In this document: piece by piece, positions 25,403 through 34,168 of the stretch | Layout of the letters: every line of letters begins with the position of its first letter | Numbering within the stretch: position 1 is the first letter of the stretch | Assembly (NCBI RefSeq): GCF_040049255.1 | Contig: NZ_JBDZDR010000001.1 | Coordinates: forward strand, 620,001-684,000 | Reading direction: 5' to 3' | DNA length: 64,000 nt | Origin: Pseudaminobacter sp040049255 | Lineage (GTDB): Bacteria; Pseudomonadota; Alphaproteobacteria; Rhizobiales; Rhizobiaceae | Position numbers and translations under genes: made by a program | Notes under the pieces: generated by a model | What the model saw: only the letters and a program-made list of their open reading frames with translations | What the model was told of the DNA's origin: nothing | Databases searched by the model: none

Positions 25403-27481
25403 ATGACCCGGCTGCGCACACTTGCACTTTCCGCCCCGGCTGCCATCGGCCTCGCCGGCGTAATGGGCGCTCTCTATGCGCTCGACCGCGCCTACCCGCC
25501 GCCGCTGCCCGCGCGACTTGCCGTCTCCACCGAGGTGGTAGACCGCGACGGAGCACTCTTGCGCGCCTATGCGACGCCGGACGGTTTCTGGCGGCTGGAC
25601 ACCCGCCTTGACCAAGTCGATCCGCAGTTCGTGGAAATGCTGATCGCCTATGAGGACAAGCGCTTCTTCGAGCATGGCGGTGTCGACCCGCTGGCGCTCA
25701 TGCGGGCGGCGAAACAGTTCGCCGGCAACGGCCGTATTGTCTCGGGCGGCTCCACGCTTTCCATGCAGCTTGCGCGCCTGATCGAGCCGCGCGAAAGCCG
25801 CAGCTTCGGCTCCAAGCTGCGGCAGGTGCTGCGCGCCTTCCAGATCGAGCGGCGGCTGTCCAAGACCGAAATCCTCGAACGCTACCTGACGCTTGCACCC
25901 TATGGCGGCAATCTCGAAGGCGTGCGCGCGGCTTCCCTCGCCTATTTCGGCAAGGAGCCGCGCCGGCTCACCGTGTCGGAAGCGGCGCTGCTGGTTGCAT
26001 TGCCCCAATTGCCCGAGCGCCGCCGTCCCGACCGCAACCGCCACGTGGCGGAAGCCGCCCGGGACCGCGTGCTGGCGCGCATGGTGACGGCCGGCGTGCT
26101 GAACGAGCCGGAGGCCGACCGTGCCGCGGGGGAGGCCGTGGCCGGCACCCGCCTTGCCCTGCCGGCACTCGCCGCCCATGTCGCCGACACCGCCTTGCGC
26201 AAGGCGCCTTCCGAAAGCCGGCACAGGCTGACCTTGAGCAAGCGCGTGCAGGAAGGGCTGGAAGCGGTCGCCAGAAATGCCGCCGAAAGACTGGGCCCGC
26301 GCATTTCCGTCGCCATGGTGCTGGCCGATGCCAGCAATGGCGAGATCCTCGGCGAAGTCGGCTCGGCCGACTATTTCGACGGCGGCCGCTCCGGCTGGAT
26401 CGACATGACGCGCGCCGTGCGCTCGCCGGGTTCGACCCTGAAGCCGTTCATCTACGGGCTGGCGATGGAACAGGGCCTGATCGCCCAGGAAACGATGATC
26501 GAGGACCGCCCGGCCGACTTCTCCGGCTACCGTCCGCGCAATTTCGACATGAGCTATCAGGGCGATGTCAGCGTGCGTCAGGCGCTGCAGCTTTCGCTCA
26601 ACGTACCTGCCGTGCGTCTACTCGACGCGGTTGGCCCGGCGCGGCTGACGGCGCGCTTCCGGCAGGCCGGCGTCACGCCCGTTCTGCCCAAGGGCGAGGC
26701 GCCGGGGCTGGCCATCGGCCTCGGCGGCGTCGGCGTGTCGCTGCGCGACCTGGTGCAGCTCTATACCGGGCTCGCCAATGGCGGAAAGGCGCGCACGCTG
26801 CGCGACGGCACCGAGACCGCGCCGGTCGAAAACAGCGGCGGCACCATTCTCGATGAACATGCGACATGGCAGATCGCCGACATATTGTCAGGCGTTCGGC
26901 CGCCGGAAGGCGCCTCGCCGCGCGGCATCGCCTACAAGACCGGCACCTCCTACGGCTATCGCGATGCATGGTCTGTCGGCTTCGACGGGCGCCACGTGCT
27001 GGGCGTGTGGGTGGGCCGCGCGGATGCCGGCTCCGTGCCCGGCCTTTCCGGCTACGCTTCCGCCGCGCCCATCCTGTTCGAAGGATTTGCAAAATCCGGC
27101 CTTGCCGCCGTGCCGCTCGGTCGCGCGCCGGCAGGCGCCTTCCGCACCACCCGCGCCGACCTGCCGGTCACGCAGCAGCGCTTTTCACCGGCAGCCGACG
27201 GGCTGGTGGCAGTTGCGCCGACCGAACCGGCGCCGCAGATCGTATTCCCGCCCGACGGCGCTCATGTCGACCTTGCCGCCGCCTCGAACGTCGCCACGCC
27301 GCTGGTGCTGAAGCTGCAGGGCGGCCGCGCACCCTTCCGCTGGCTGGCCAACGGCAAGCCGCTGGAAGAGCCTTCCCGCCGTCGCACCGCCACCTGGCAG
27401 CCCGACGGCACCGGCTATTCGACGCTGACCGTGATCGACGCCGCCGGCCGCGCGGCAAGCGTGAAGGTGTTCGTGGAGTGA
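25403..27481 (+). CDS. pbpC: Penicillin-binding protein 1C
   Basis: This 692-residue bifunctional peptidoglycan synthase starts at ATG 25403 (GGAG 7 nt upstream). It has an N-terminal membrane anchor, then a GT51 glycosyltransferase with EDKRFFEHGGVDPLALMRA and GGSTLSMQLARL (residues about 75-135). The transpeptidase domain has the SxxK serine at S344 (PGSTLKPF), SLN (LSLNVPA) and KTGTSYG. The C-terminal PBP1C-specific beta domain (from about residue 615, IVFPPDGAHVDL) is present. PBP1C is often encoded next to an alpha-2-macroglobulin, as here; together they are thought to repair and guard a breached wall. The palindromic element between the two genes is unusual for this operon. Confidence 0.96.
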   Translation: MTRLRTLALSAPAAIGLAGVMGALYALDRAYPPPLPARLAVSTEVVDRDGALLRAYATPDGFWRLDTRLDQVDPQFVEMLIAYEDKRFFEHGGVDPLALMRAAKQFAGNGRIVSGGSTLSMQLARLIEPRESRSFGSKLRQVLRAFQIERRLSKTEILERYLTLAPYGGNLEGVRAASLAYFGKEPRRLTVSEAALLVALPQLPERRRPDRNRHVAEAARDRVLARMVTAGVLNEPEADRAAGEAVAGTRLALPALAAHVADTALRKAPSESRHRLTLSKRVQEGLEAVARNAAERLGPRISVAMVLADASNGEILGEVGSADYFDGGRSGWIDMTRAVRSPGSTLKPFIYGLAMEQGLIAQETMIEDRPADFSGYRPRNFDMSYQGDVSVRQALQLSLNVPAVRLLDAVGPARLTARFRQAGVTPVLPKGEAPGLAIGLGGVGVSLRDLVQLYTGLANGGKARTLRDGTETAPVENSGGTILDEHATWQIADILSGVRPPEGASPRGIAYKTGTSYGYRDAWSVGFDGRHVLGVWVGRADAGSVPGLSGYASAAPILFEGFAKSGLAAVPLGRAPAGAFRTTRADLPVTQQRFSPAADGLVAVAPTEPAPQIVFPPDGAHVDLAAASNVATPLVLKLQGGRAPFRWLANGKPLEEPSRRRTATWQPDGTGYSTLTVIDAAGRAASVKVFVE

Positions 27482-27706
27482 GGAGCGCCCCGGCGATCTT
27501 CAGCGGGCGTGGGGCTTCCCTACATGCCCGCTGGGGAACCGAAGCACCTCTGCCCCGTTGATGCCGCTCCTCTCCGCCGGAAAATAATTCCGTCCCGGCC
27601 GAGGGGCGAAGTGAGGAAAATTGCCCCGGCATACAAAATTTGGCACGAACCGGCGCATGCAAACTCCACCAAATCGATAGAGTATGGTTATTCAACGGAG
27701 GCAGAC

Positions 27707-28735
27707 ATGACCCAATTTCGACCGCGTTTCCTTCTTGCCGGCCTCCTCGCCGGCGCGGTGCAGTTCGGGGTTTTCGGCTTCGCATTCGCCGACACGACGA
27801 TCCTGAACGTGTCCTACGATCCGACCCGCGAACTCTACAAGGACTACAACGACGCCTTTGCCAGGCACTGGAAGGCCGAAACCGGCGAGACGGTGACGAT
27901 CCGCACCTCGCATGGCGGCTCCGGCAAGCAGGCTCGCGCCGTGATCGATGGGCTGGACGCCGATGTGGTGACGCTGGCGCTTGAAGGCGACATCGACGCC
28001 ATCGCCGAGAAGACGGGCAAGATCGCGCCCGACTGGCGCGGCAAGCTGCCCAACAATTCCTCGCCCTACACCTCGACCATCATCTTCCTGGTCCGCAAGG
28101 GCAATCCCAAGGACATCAAGGATTGGGGCGACCTGGTCAAGGACGATCTTCAGGTCATCACGCCCAACCCCAAGACCTCCGGCGGCGCGCGCTGGAACTA
28201 TCTGGCCGCCTGGGCCTGGGCGCACAACCAGTTCGGCGGCGACGAGGCCAGGATCAAGGACTACATCGCCAGCCTCTACAAGCATGTGCCGGTGCTCGAC
28301 ACAGGCGCGCGCGGCGCCACCGTGACATTCGCGGAGCGCGGCCTGGGCGACGTGCTGCTGGCCTGGGAGAATGAAGCCTATCTGGCGCTCGACGAATTCG
28401 GCGCCGACCAGTTCGACATCGTCATCCCGCCCTCTTCCATTCTTGCCGAACCGCCGGTGGCGGTGGTCGACGGCAATGTCGAAGCCAAGGGCACCCGCAA
28501 GGTGGCCGAAGCCTATCTCGGCCATCTCTACTCGGAAGAAGGCCAGCGTATCGCCGCCAGGCACCACTACCGGCCGTCCAAGCCGGAACTCGTTCCGGCC
28601 GAGGACCTGCAGAAGCTGACCGAGCTCAAGCTCGTCAGCATCGACGATCCGATCTTCGGCGGCTGGAAGAAGGTGCAGCCCGAGCACTTCGGGGACGGCG
28701 GCATCTTCGACCAGCTCTACAAGCCGGGCCAATAG
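27707..28735 (+). CDS. Sulfate/thiosulfate ABC transporter substrate-binding protein (system 1)
   Basis: This 342-residue periplasmic protein starts at ATG 27707, preceded by ACGGAGG; upstream in-frame codons from 27509 are not coding. A signal peptide ends at FAFA-DT. The mature part begins LNVSYDPTRELYKDYNDAF and contains SHGGSGKQARAVIDGLDADVVTLAL, the oxyanion-binding segments of the Sbp/CysP family, and NPKTSGGARWNYLAAW. It binds sulfate or thiosulfate for the CysTWA complex encoded next. A second, clearly divergent paralogue sits at 32059, so the two probably differ in affinity or ligand; which one prefers thiosulfate cannot be read here. Confidence 0.93.
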   Translation: MTQFRPRFLLAGLLAGAVQFGVFGFAFADTTILNVSYDPTRELYKDYNDAFARHWKAETGETVTIRTSHGGSGKQARAVIDGLDADVVTLALEGDIDAIAEKTGKIAPDWRGKLPNNSSPYTSTIIFLVRKGNPKDIKDWGDLVKDDLQVITPNPKTSGGARWNYLAAWAWAHNQFGGDEARIKDYIASLYKHVPVLDTGARGATVTFAERGLGDVLLAWENEAYLALDEFGADQFDIVIPPSSILAEPPVAVVDGNVEAKGTRKVAEAYLGHLYSEEGQRIAARHHYRPSKPELVPAEDLQKLTELKLVSIDDPIFGGWKKVQPEHFGDGGIFDQLYKPGQ

Positions 28736-28864
28736 CAGCCCTTTGCGATCCAGCCCGCCGGGAAAAGCCTGACGCGACTTTGGACAGCGCCGCGTCATCC
28801 ACTCTGGCAGGGCATGCTATGATGGCGCCGATGGCGACCGGCGACGATAAAAAACGGGGAACAC

Positions 28865-29716
28865 ATGAACACAGCAACCGCCCAGGCAGGGTGGCGATTT
28901 AAACTGCCGAGCGTGATCCCGGGTTTCGGACTGACGCTCGGCTTCTCGCTTGCCTACCTCACCCTCATCATCCTCATTCCGCTTTCGGGGCTGGTCTGGC
29001 GCTCGGCTTCGCTAGGCTGGGCGGACTTTTGGGCCATCGCCACCGACCGACGCACGGTCAGCGCGCTACGGGTCAGCTTCGGCACGGCGCTGATCGCGGC
29101 CGCCGTCAATGTGGTCTTCGGCACGCTCGTGGCCTGGGTGCTGGTGCGCTACCGCTTTCCCGGCCGGCGCGTCATCGACGCCATGGTCGACCTGCCCTTC
29201 GCCCTGCCCACGGCCGTGGCGGGCATTGCGCTGACCTCGCTTTATGCGCCCAAGGGCTGGGTCGGCAGCCTGCTCGCCCCACTCGGCATCAAGGTGGCCT
29301 ATACGCCGCTGGGCATCGTGATCGCGCTGATCTTCATTGGCCTGCCCTTCGTGGTGCGCACGGTGCAGCCCATCATCGAGGAGATTGACCGGGAGGTCGA
29401 GGAAGCCGCCGCAACCCTCGGCGCCAGCCGCTTGCAGACCATCACGCGGGTGCTGCTGCCGGGCCTGGCGCCGGCCATCGTCACCGGCTTCGCGCTCGCC
29501 TTCGCGCGCGGCGTTGGCGAATACGGCTCGGTGATCTTCATTGCCGGCAACTTGCCCTATGTGTCTGAAATCGCGCCGCTTCTGATCGTCATCCGGCTGG
29601 AGGAATACCACTATGCCGCCGCGACCGCGATCGCCACGATCATGCTGGCGATCTCATTCCTGATGCTGCTTGTCATCAACCTGATCCAGTCCTGGAGCCG
29701 CAAGCGCTATGGTTGA
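28865..29716 (+). CDS. cysT: Sulfate ABC transporter permease CysT (system 1)
   Basis: This 283-residue permease of the CysT (CysU) type has six predicted helices and the signature stretches RYRFPGRRVIDAMVDLPFALPTAVAGIALT and EEIDREVEEAAATLGASRLQTITRVLLPG (coupling loop). The ATG at 28865 follows GGGGAACAC. The stop overlaps the start of the CysW-type gene by 8 bp, indicating coupling. It forms the inner-membrane channel with CysW for sulfate/thiosulfate. A 129-bp gap separates it from the SBP gene; a TATGAT word at 28816 might be a -10 element but has no good -35. Confidence 0.93.
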   Translation: MNTATAQAGWRFKLPSVIPGFGLTLGFSLAYLTLIILIPLSGLVWRSASLGWADFWAIATDRRTVSALRVSFGTALIAAAVNVVFGTLVAWVLVRYRFPGRRVIDAMVDLPFALPTAVAGIALTSLYAPKGWVGSLLAPLGIKVAYTPLGIVIALIFIGLPFVVRTVQPIIEEIDREVEEAAATLGASRLQTITRVLLPGLAPAIVTGFALAFARGVGEYGSVIFIAGNLPYVSEIAPLLIVIRLEEYHYAAATAIATIMLAISFLMLLVINLIQSWSRKRYG

Positions 29717-30593
29717 TCTCTCCTTCACCGCCGCGGCCGACACCCGTGATACGCGCGCCTCGGCCATCAGCGAAAGCCGCGCCACGCGCTGGGTGCTGTT
29801 GGCGCTGGCCCTCGCCTTCGTCGCCGTCTTCCTGCTGCTGCCGCTGGTCCTGGTTTTCGCCGAGGCGTTCAAGCGCGGTTGGGACCCCTATTTCGAAACG
29901 CTTGTCGATCCCGACACGATCTCCGCGATCCGCCTGACCTTGCTGGTGGCAGCGATTGCCGTGCCTCTCAACCTCGTCTTCGGCGTGGCCGCGGCCTGGG
30001 CGATCGCCAAGTTCGAGTTCAAGGGCAAGGCCTTCCTGATCACGCTGATCGACCTGCCCTTCTCGGTCTCGCCGGTCATTTCGGGTCTCGTCTATGTGCT
30101 GCTGTTCGGCGCAAGCAGCCTGCTCGGCCCCTGGCTGAAGAGCCACGGCATCGAGGTCCTGTTCGCGGTGCCCGGCATTGTGCTGGCAACCATGTTCGTG
30201 ACCTTCCCCTTCGTGGCGCGCGAGTTGATCCCGCTGATGCAGGAACAGGGCAGCGGCGACGAGGAGGCAGCGCTGTCGCTCGGCGCCAACGGCTGGCAGG
30301 CCTTCTGGTACGTCACCCTGCCCAACATCAAATGGGGCCTGCTCTATGGCGTGCTTCTTTGCAACGCCCGCGCCATGGGCGAGTTCGGCGCGGTTTCGGT
30401 GGTGTCTGGCCACATTCGCGGGCTGACCAACACCATGCCGCTGCATGTCGAAATTCTTTACAACGAATACAACGCCGTCGGCGCCTTCGCGGTGGCCTCG
30501 CTGCTGGCGGGGCTGGCACTGGTGACGCTGGTGCTGAAGACCATTCTGGAAATCCGCTACGGCCACGCCATCGCCGCCAGCCGCGGGCATTGA
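29709..30593 (+). CDS. cysW: Sulfate ABC transporter permease CysW (system 1)
   Basis: This 294-residue CysW-type permease has AAAWAIAKFEFKGKAFLITLIDLPFSVSPVISGLVY, a CysW hallmark, and the coupling loop EQGSGDEEAALSLGANGWQAFWYVTLPNI, followed by NARAMGEFGAVSVVSGHIRG. It partners CysT in the membrane channel. It overlaps cysT by 8 bp and precedes cysA by 29 bp. The first 40 residues include the cytoplasmic lead FTAAADTRDTRAS, somewhat longer than in enterobacterial CysW. Confidence 0.93.
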   Translation: MVDLSFTAAADTRDTRASAISESRATRWVLLALALAFVAVFLLLPLVLVFAEAFKRGWDPYFETLVDPDTISAIRLTLLVAAIAVPLNLVFGVAAAWAIAKFEFKGKAFLITLIDLPFSVSPVISGLVYVLLFGASSLLGPWLKSHGIEVLFAVPGIVLATMFVTFPFVARELIPLMQEQGSGDEEAALSLGANGWQAFWYVTLPNIKWGLLYGVLLCNARAMGEFGAVSVVSGHIRGLTNTMPLHVEILYNEYNAVGAFAVASLLAGLALVTLVLKTILEIRYGHAIAASRGH

Positions 30594-30622
30594 CGAACGC
30601 ATTTGGGGACAAGGGTAATTTC

Positions 30623-31663
30623 ATGGAAGTTCGCGTTGCCAATGTACGCAAGGAGTTCGACCGCTTCCCGGCACTCCACGACGTTTCGCTGGACATCAAA
30701 TCGGGCGAGCTGATCGCGCTTCTGGGGCCGTCCGGCTCGGGCAAGACGACGCTTCTGCGCCTCATTGCCGGGCTGGAAAAGCCGACGCGCGGAAAGATCT
30801 ATTTCGGCGACGAGGACGCCTCACAGCGCACCATCCAGGAGCGCAATGTCGGCTTCGTTTTCCAGCACTACGCGCTGTTCCGGCACATGACGGTGGCCGA
30901 CAATATCGGCTTCGGCTTGAAGGTCCGCCCCGGCGCGACGCGGCCGCCCAAGGCCGAGATCCGCCGCCGCGCCTCCGAATTGCTCGACCTGGTGCAGCTT
31001 TCGGGGCTGGAGAAGCGCTATCCGGCCCAGCTTTCCGGCGGCCAGCGCCAGCGGGTAGCGCTGGCGCGCGCCATGGCAATCGAGCCCAAGGTTTTGCTGC
31101 TGGACGAACCCTTCGGCGCGCTCGACGCGCAGGTGCGGCGCGAACTGCGCCGCTGGTTGCGCGAGATCCACGATGCCACCGGCCACACAACCGTCTTCGT
31201 GACCCACGATCAGGAAGAAGCGCTGGAGCTGGCCGACCGCGTCGTGGTCATGAGCCAGGGGCGCATCGAGCAGGTGGGCACCGCCGACGAGGTCTACGAC
31301 ACGCCCAACTCGCCCTTCGTCTACGGTTTCGTCGGCGATTCCAGCTCGCTGCCGGTCAAGATCGAGGACGGGCAGCTCTGGGTCGCCGACCGGCCCATCG
31401 GGCTTTCAGCGCCGGACGCGCCCGATGGCAAGGCGACGCTCTATTTCCGGCCGCACGATGTGGAGCTGCTCGACGGCTGCAGCGGCTGCATCGCCGGCAC
31501 GGTGGCGGCCAGTCGTCGCGTGGCCGGCACACGGCGTGTGGAGCTGGAGATTGGCGGCGCGCGACAGCAAGTGGAGATCGAGCTGCCCATCGAGCACCCG
31601 GCGGCGCAGAAGACCCGCGTCGCCTTCCGCCCGCGCCGGTGGAAGGTGTTTCCGGCCGCGTGA
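30623..31663 (+). CDS. cysA: Sulfate ABC transporter ATP-binding protein CysA (system 1)
   Basis: This 346-residue ATPase starts at ATG 30623, with AAGGG 7 nt upstream; the frame is open far upstream only because it shadows cysW. Walker A is GPSGSGKTT (residues 34-42), then FVFQHYALFRHMTV (Q-loop), signature LSGGQRQR, Walker B VLLLDEP and H-loop VTHDQEEA. The C-terminal TOBE-like regulatory domain (from about residue 235) is present. An arginine in the Q-loop region (ALFRH) replaces the more usual ALFPH of the second copy. It completes the first sulfate system. Confidence 0.94.
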   Translation: MEVRVANVRKEFDRFPALHDVSLDIKSGELIALLGPSGSGKTTLLRLIAGLEKPTRGKIYFGDEDASQRTIQERNVGFVFQHYALFRHMTVADNIGFGLKVRPGATRPPKAEIRRRASELLDLVQLSGLEKRYPAQLSGGQRQRVALARAMAIEPKVLLLDEPFGALDAQVRRELRRWLREIHDATGHTTVFVTHDQEEALELADRVVVMSQGRIEQVGTADEVYDTPNSPFVYGFVGDSSSLPVKIEDGQLWVADRPIGLSAPDAPDGKATLYFRPHDVELLDGCSGCIAGTVAASRRVAGTRRVELEIGGARQQVEIELPIEHPAAQKTRVAFRPRRWKVFPAA

Positions 31664-32058
31664 GGGTTTCCGGCTTTTGAGTTCTGGGCCGGCTTTGGCC
31701 TCGTCGAGGTCGAGGCATGGATCCCCGGAACCTTGGCACTTCGCTACGCTCGTGCTCCGGCCCGAGGACGACGGAAACGGGTGCGCCTGCCGGGAACGCG
31801 ATTCCGGCCAGCGCCGGGAACGGGACGGAAACCGGTTCTTCGGAAAAGAATTTTGGGCGAGCCGCAAAAACACTGGCTTCCGCACCATCACTTCCATCTC
31901 CTGGAAATAATTTTCCAATCGCGGCAGATCACGGGACCCAGCCTTTCCCATTTGCGCACGCAACGGGGGCGGCCATTCCTCGCGCGCTGCGCCACCTCTG
32001 GCTAGTTTGGCCTTCGATACCGGACACCAAGCCGTCCATTGATTCTGGAGTTGATTGA
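31664..32058. other. Intergenic region between the two sulfate systems
   Basis: These 395 bp hold no gene with a ribosome-binding site. The first part (31707-31774) is a family D repeat; the remainder has low coding character and is likely to contain the promoter of the second SBP gene. Confidence 0.55.
31707..31774. repeat. Family D dispersed repeat, copy 1
   Basis: About 68 bp containing GGTCGAGGCATGG, CCGGAACCTT, GCACTTCGCT, GCTCGTGCTCC and CCGAGGACGACGG. It is closely matched by 43379-43446, and its first 19 bases recur inverted at 43583-43601. Confidence 0.8.
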
Positions 32059-33045
32059 ATGAGACGTTTCCTGCTCGTCGGCGCGGCCATTGCCGGCCTG
32101 CTCGCCGCCCCCGCCTCGGCGCTTGCCGCCGACAAGCTGCTCAACGCCTCCTACGACGTGGCGCGCGAACTGTTCGTGGACGTCAACAAGGCCTTCGCCG
32201 CCCAGCACCCGGGCGTCACCATCGACCAATCGCATGCCGGCACCTCCAAGCAGGCCCGGGCGATCGTGGAAGGGCTGGAGGCCGACGTGGTGACCTTCAA
32301 CCAGGTCACCGACATCGACTTCCTGGTCAAGAACGGCTTTGTCTCGGAAGACTGGAAGAGCAACTTCCCCAACCAGGCCTCGCCCTTCTATTCGCTGCCC
32401 TCCTTCCTGGTGCGCGCCGGCAACCCCAAGAACATCAAGGACTGGGGCGATCTCGTCCGCGACGACGTGAAGGTCGTCTTCCCTAACCCGAAGACCTCGG
32501 GCAATGCCCGCTACACCTATCTGGCCGCCACAGCCTATGCCCGCGAGGCCTTCAACGGCGACGAGGAGAAGGTGAAGGAGTTCATCTCCAAGCTGTTCAA
32601 CAACGTGCCGGTGTTCGACACCGGCGGCCGCGCCGCCACCACCACCTTCGTGGAACGCAACATCGGCGACGTGCTGATCACCTTCGAATCCGAAACCACC
32701 GGCATCCGCAAGGAATTCGGCGAGGACAAGTTCGAGCAGGTCGCCCCCTCCGTCAGCCTGCTGGCCGAGTTCCCGGTTGCCATCGTCGACAAGGTGGCGG
32801 ACAAGCAGGGCTCCCGTGAGCTGGCGAAATCCTATCTCGACTTCCTCTACACGCCGGAAGGCCAGAAGATCCTGGCCGAGCACGGCAACCGCGTGCGCGA
32901 TGAAAACGTCGTGGCCGAGTTCAAGGACAAGTTCCCCGAGGTTCGCCTGGTGACCGTCGAGGACGTGTTCGGCGGCTGGGACAAGGTGCAGGCCGAGCAC
33001 TTCGCCTCCGGCGCGCTGCTGGACCAGATCTACGGCGAACGTTGA
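32059..33045 (+). CDS. Sulfate/thiosulfate ABC transporter substrate-binding protein (system 2)
   Basis: This 328-residue periplasmic protein starts at ATG 32059, 8 nt after GGAG. The signal peptide ends at ALA-AD. Mature sequence: LLNASYDVARELFVDVNKAF, SHAGTSKQARAIVEGLEADVVTFNQVTDID, NPKTSGNARYTYLAA, VPVFDTGGRAATTTFVERNIGDVL. These are canonical Sbp/CysP motifs and closer to the classical sulfate-binding protein than the system 1 paralogue (for example DIDFL). A strong terminator follows at 33070, so this SBP may be expressed well above its permeases. Confidence 0.94.
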   Translation: MRRFLLVGAAIAGLLAAPASALAADKLLNASYDVARELFVDVNKAFAAQHPGVTIDQSHAGTSKQARAIVEGLEADVVTFNQVTDIDFLVKNGFVSEDWKSNFPNQASPFYSLPSFLVRAGNPKNIKDWGDLVRDDVKVVFPNPKTSGNARYTYLAATAYAREAFNGDEEKVKEFISKLFNNVPVFDTGGRAATTTFVERNIGDVLITFESETTGIRKEFGEDKFEQVAPSVSLLAEFPVAIVDKVADKQGSRELAKSYLDFLYTPEGQKILAEHGNRVRDENVVAEFKDKFPEVRLVTVEDVFGGWDKVQAEHFASGALLDQIYGER

Positions 33046-33069
33046 CGCCGGCACAATCTTGGCACCGAT

Positions 33070-33100
33070 GCCCGGCGTCTCTCCGCCGGGCTCATTTTTT
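33070..33100 (+). terminator. Rho-independent terminator/attenuator after the second sulfate SBP gene
   Basis: GCCCGGC-GTCTCTCC-GCCGGGC (33070-33076 with 33085-33091) is followed by TCATTTTTT. It lies 25 bp after the SBP stop, before cysT of the same system. Confidence 0.85.
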
Positions 33101-33139
33101 GTGAAAAGCATACGGATAGCGATCTTGGCGTTCTACGTT

Positions 33140-33297
33140 GCCCCCCTCTGTCCTGCCGGACATCTCCCCCACAAGGGGGGAGATCAGCCGGCCGCAACCG
33201 CGCCGCTTTCTCTGCAACGTAGGAGATTGGCGAAAGCAGCGATGACAGCCAATCTTCCCCCTTGTGGGGGAGATGTCCGGCAGGACAGAGGGGGGTG
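33140..33297. repeat. Family B long palindromic element, copy 2
   Basis: About 158 bp with inverted arms (33140-33183 and 33252-33297) around a centre sharing CTGCAACGTA and GATTGGCGAAAG with copy 1. Both arms carry the paired change GTCCTGCCGGACAT versus GGCCTGCCGGCCAT of copy 1, so the hairpin is kept. It ends 45 bp before the cysT start. Confidence 0.9.
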
Positions 33298-33342
33298 TCA
33301 TGGAGTGCCCGACGCTTCCTTCCTTTCCCGAGGGGCGGCAGC

Positions 33343-34164
33343 GTGAAACGACGTGTCCTGCCGGGCCTGCATCTGACGCTCGGGCTAACGCTGCTCTATG
33401 TCTCGATCATCGTCGTGCTGCCGCTCGGCGCGCTGGTCTACAAGGCGGCGAGCCTCGGCTTCACCGATTACTGGCGCATAGTTTCGTCCGGCCGCGCGGT
33501 GGCGAGCTACCGTGTGACGGTACTGTGCGCGCTCGCTGCAACGGTCTTCAACGTGATTTTCGGCTTCGCGCTGGCCTGGGTTCTGGTGCGCTATCGCTTT
33601 CCGGGGCGCCGCTTCATCGATGCGCTGGTGGACTTGCCCTTCGCTCTGCCCACGGCCGTGGCCGGCATTGCGCTGACGGCGCTGTTTGCGCCCAGTGGCT
33701 GGTTTGGCGCCTATCTCGGCAAGCTCGGCATTCAGGTGGCCTACACCCCGCTCGGCATCATGATCGCCATGGCCTTCACCAGCCTGCCCTTCATCGTGCG
33801 CACGGTGCAGCCAGTGCTTGAAGACCTCGACCCGGCGCTGGAGGAAGCCGCACAGTCGCTCGGCGGCTCGGACAGCGCGATCTTCCGCAAGGTGATCCTG
33901 CCGCTTTTGACACCGGCCCTGCTGGCCGGCATCTCGCTCGCCTTCGCCCGCAGCCTGGGCGAATTCGGCGCCATCATCTTCATCGCCGGAAATCAGCCGT
34001 TCCAGACCGAGATCACGGCGCTGCTGACCTTCATCCGGCTCGAGGAATACGACTACCAGGCCGCAGCCGCGATCGCCTCGGTGCTGCTGATAACCGCCTT
34101 CGCGATGCTGGCAGTGACCAACCTCTTGCAGGCGCGCGCGCTGCGCTACACGCAAAGGGCCTGA
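33343..34164 (+). CDS. cysT: Sulfate ABC transporter permease CysT (system 2)
   Basis: This 273-residue CysT-type permease has RYRFPGRRFIDALVDLPFALPTAVAGIALT and the loop EDLDPALEEAAQSLGGSDSAIFRKVILP. The start chosen is GTG 33343 (VKRRVLPGLHLTLGL), 7 nt after AGGGG; the open frame from 33262 runs through the palindromic repeat and is not native. The protein resembles system 1 CysT but differs throughout, pointing to an old duplication or separate acquisition. It ends 4 bp before cysW. Confidence 0.92.
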   Translation: MKRRVLPGLHLTLGLTLLYVSIIVVLPLGALVYKAASLGFTDYWRIVSSGRAVASYRVTVLCALAATVFNVIFGFALAWVLVRYRFPGRRFIDALVDLPFALPTAVAGIALTALFAPSGWFGAYLGKLGIQVAYTPLGIMIAMAFTSLPFIVRTVQPVLEDLDPALEEAAQSLGGSDSAIFRKVILPLLTPALLAGISLAFARSLGEFGAIIFIAGNQPFQTEITALLTFIRLEEYDYQAAAAIASVLLITAFAMLAVTNLLQARALRYTQRA

Positions 34165-34168
34165 GACC

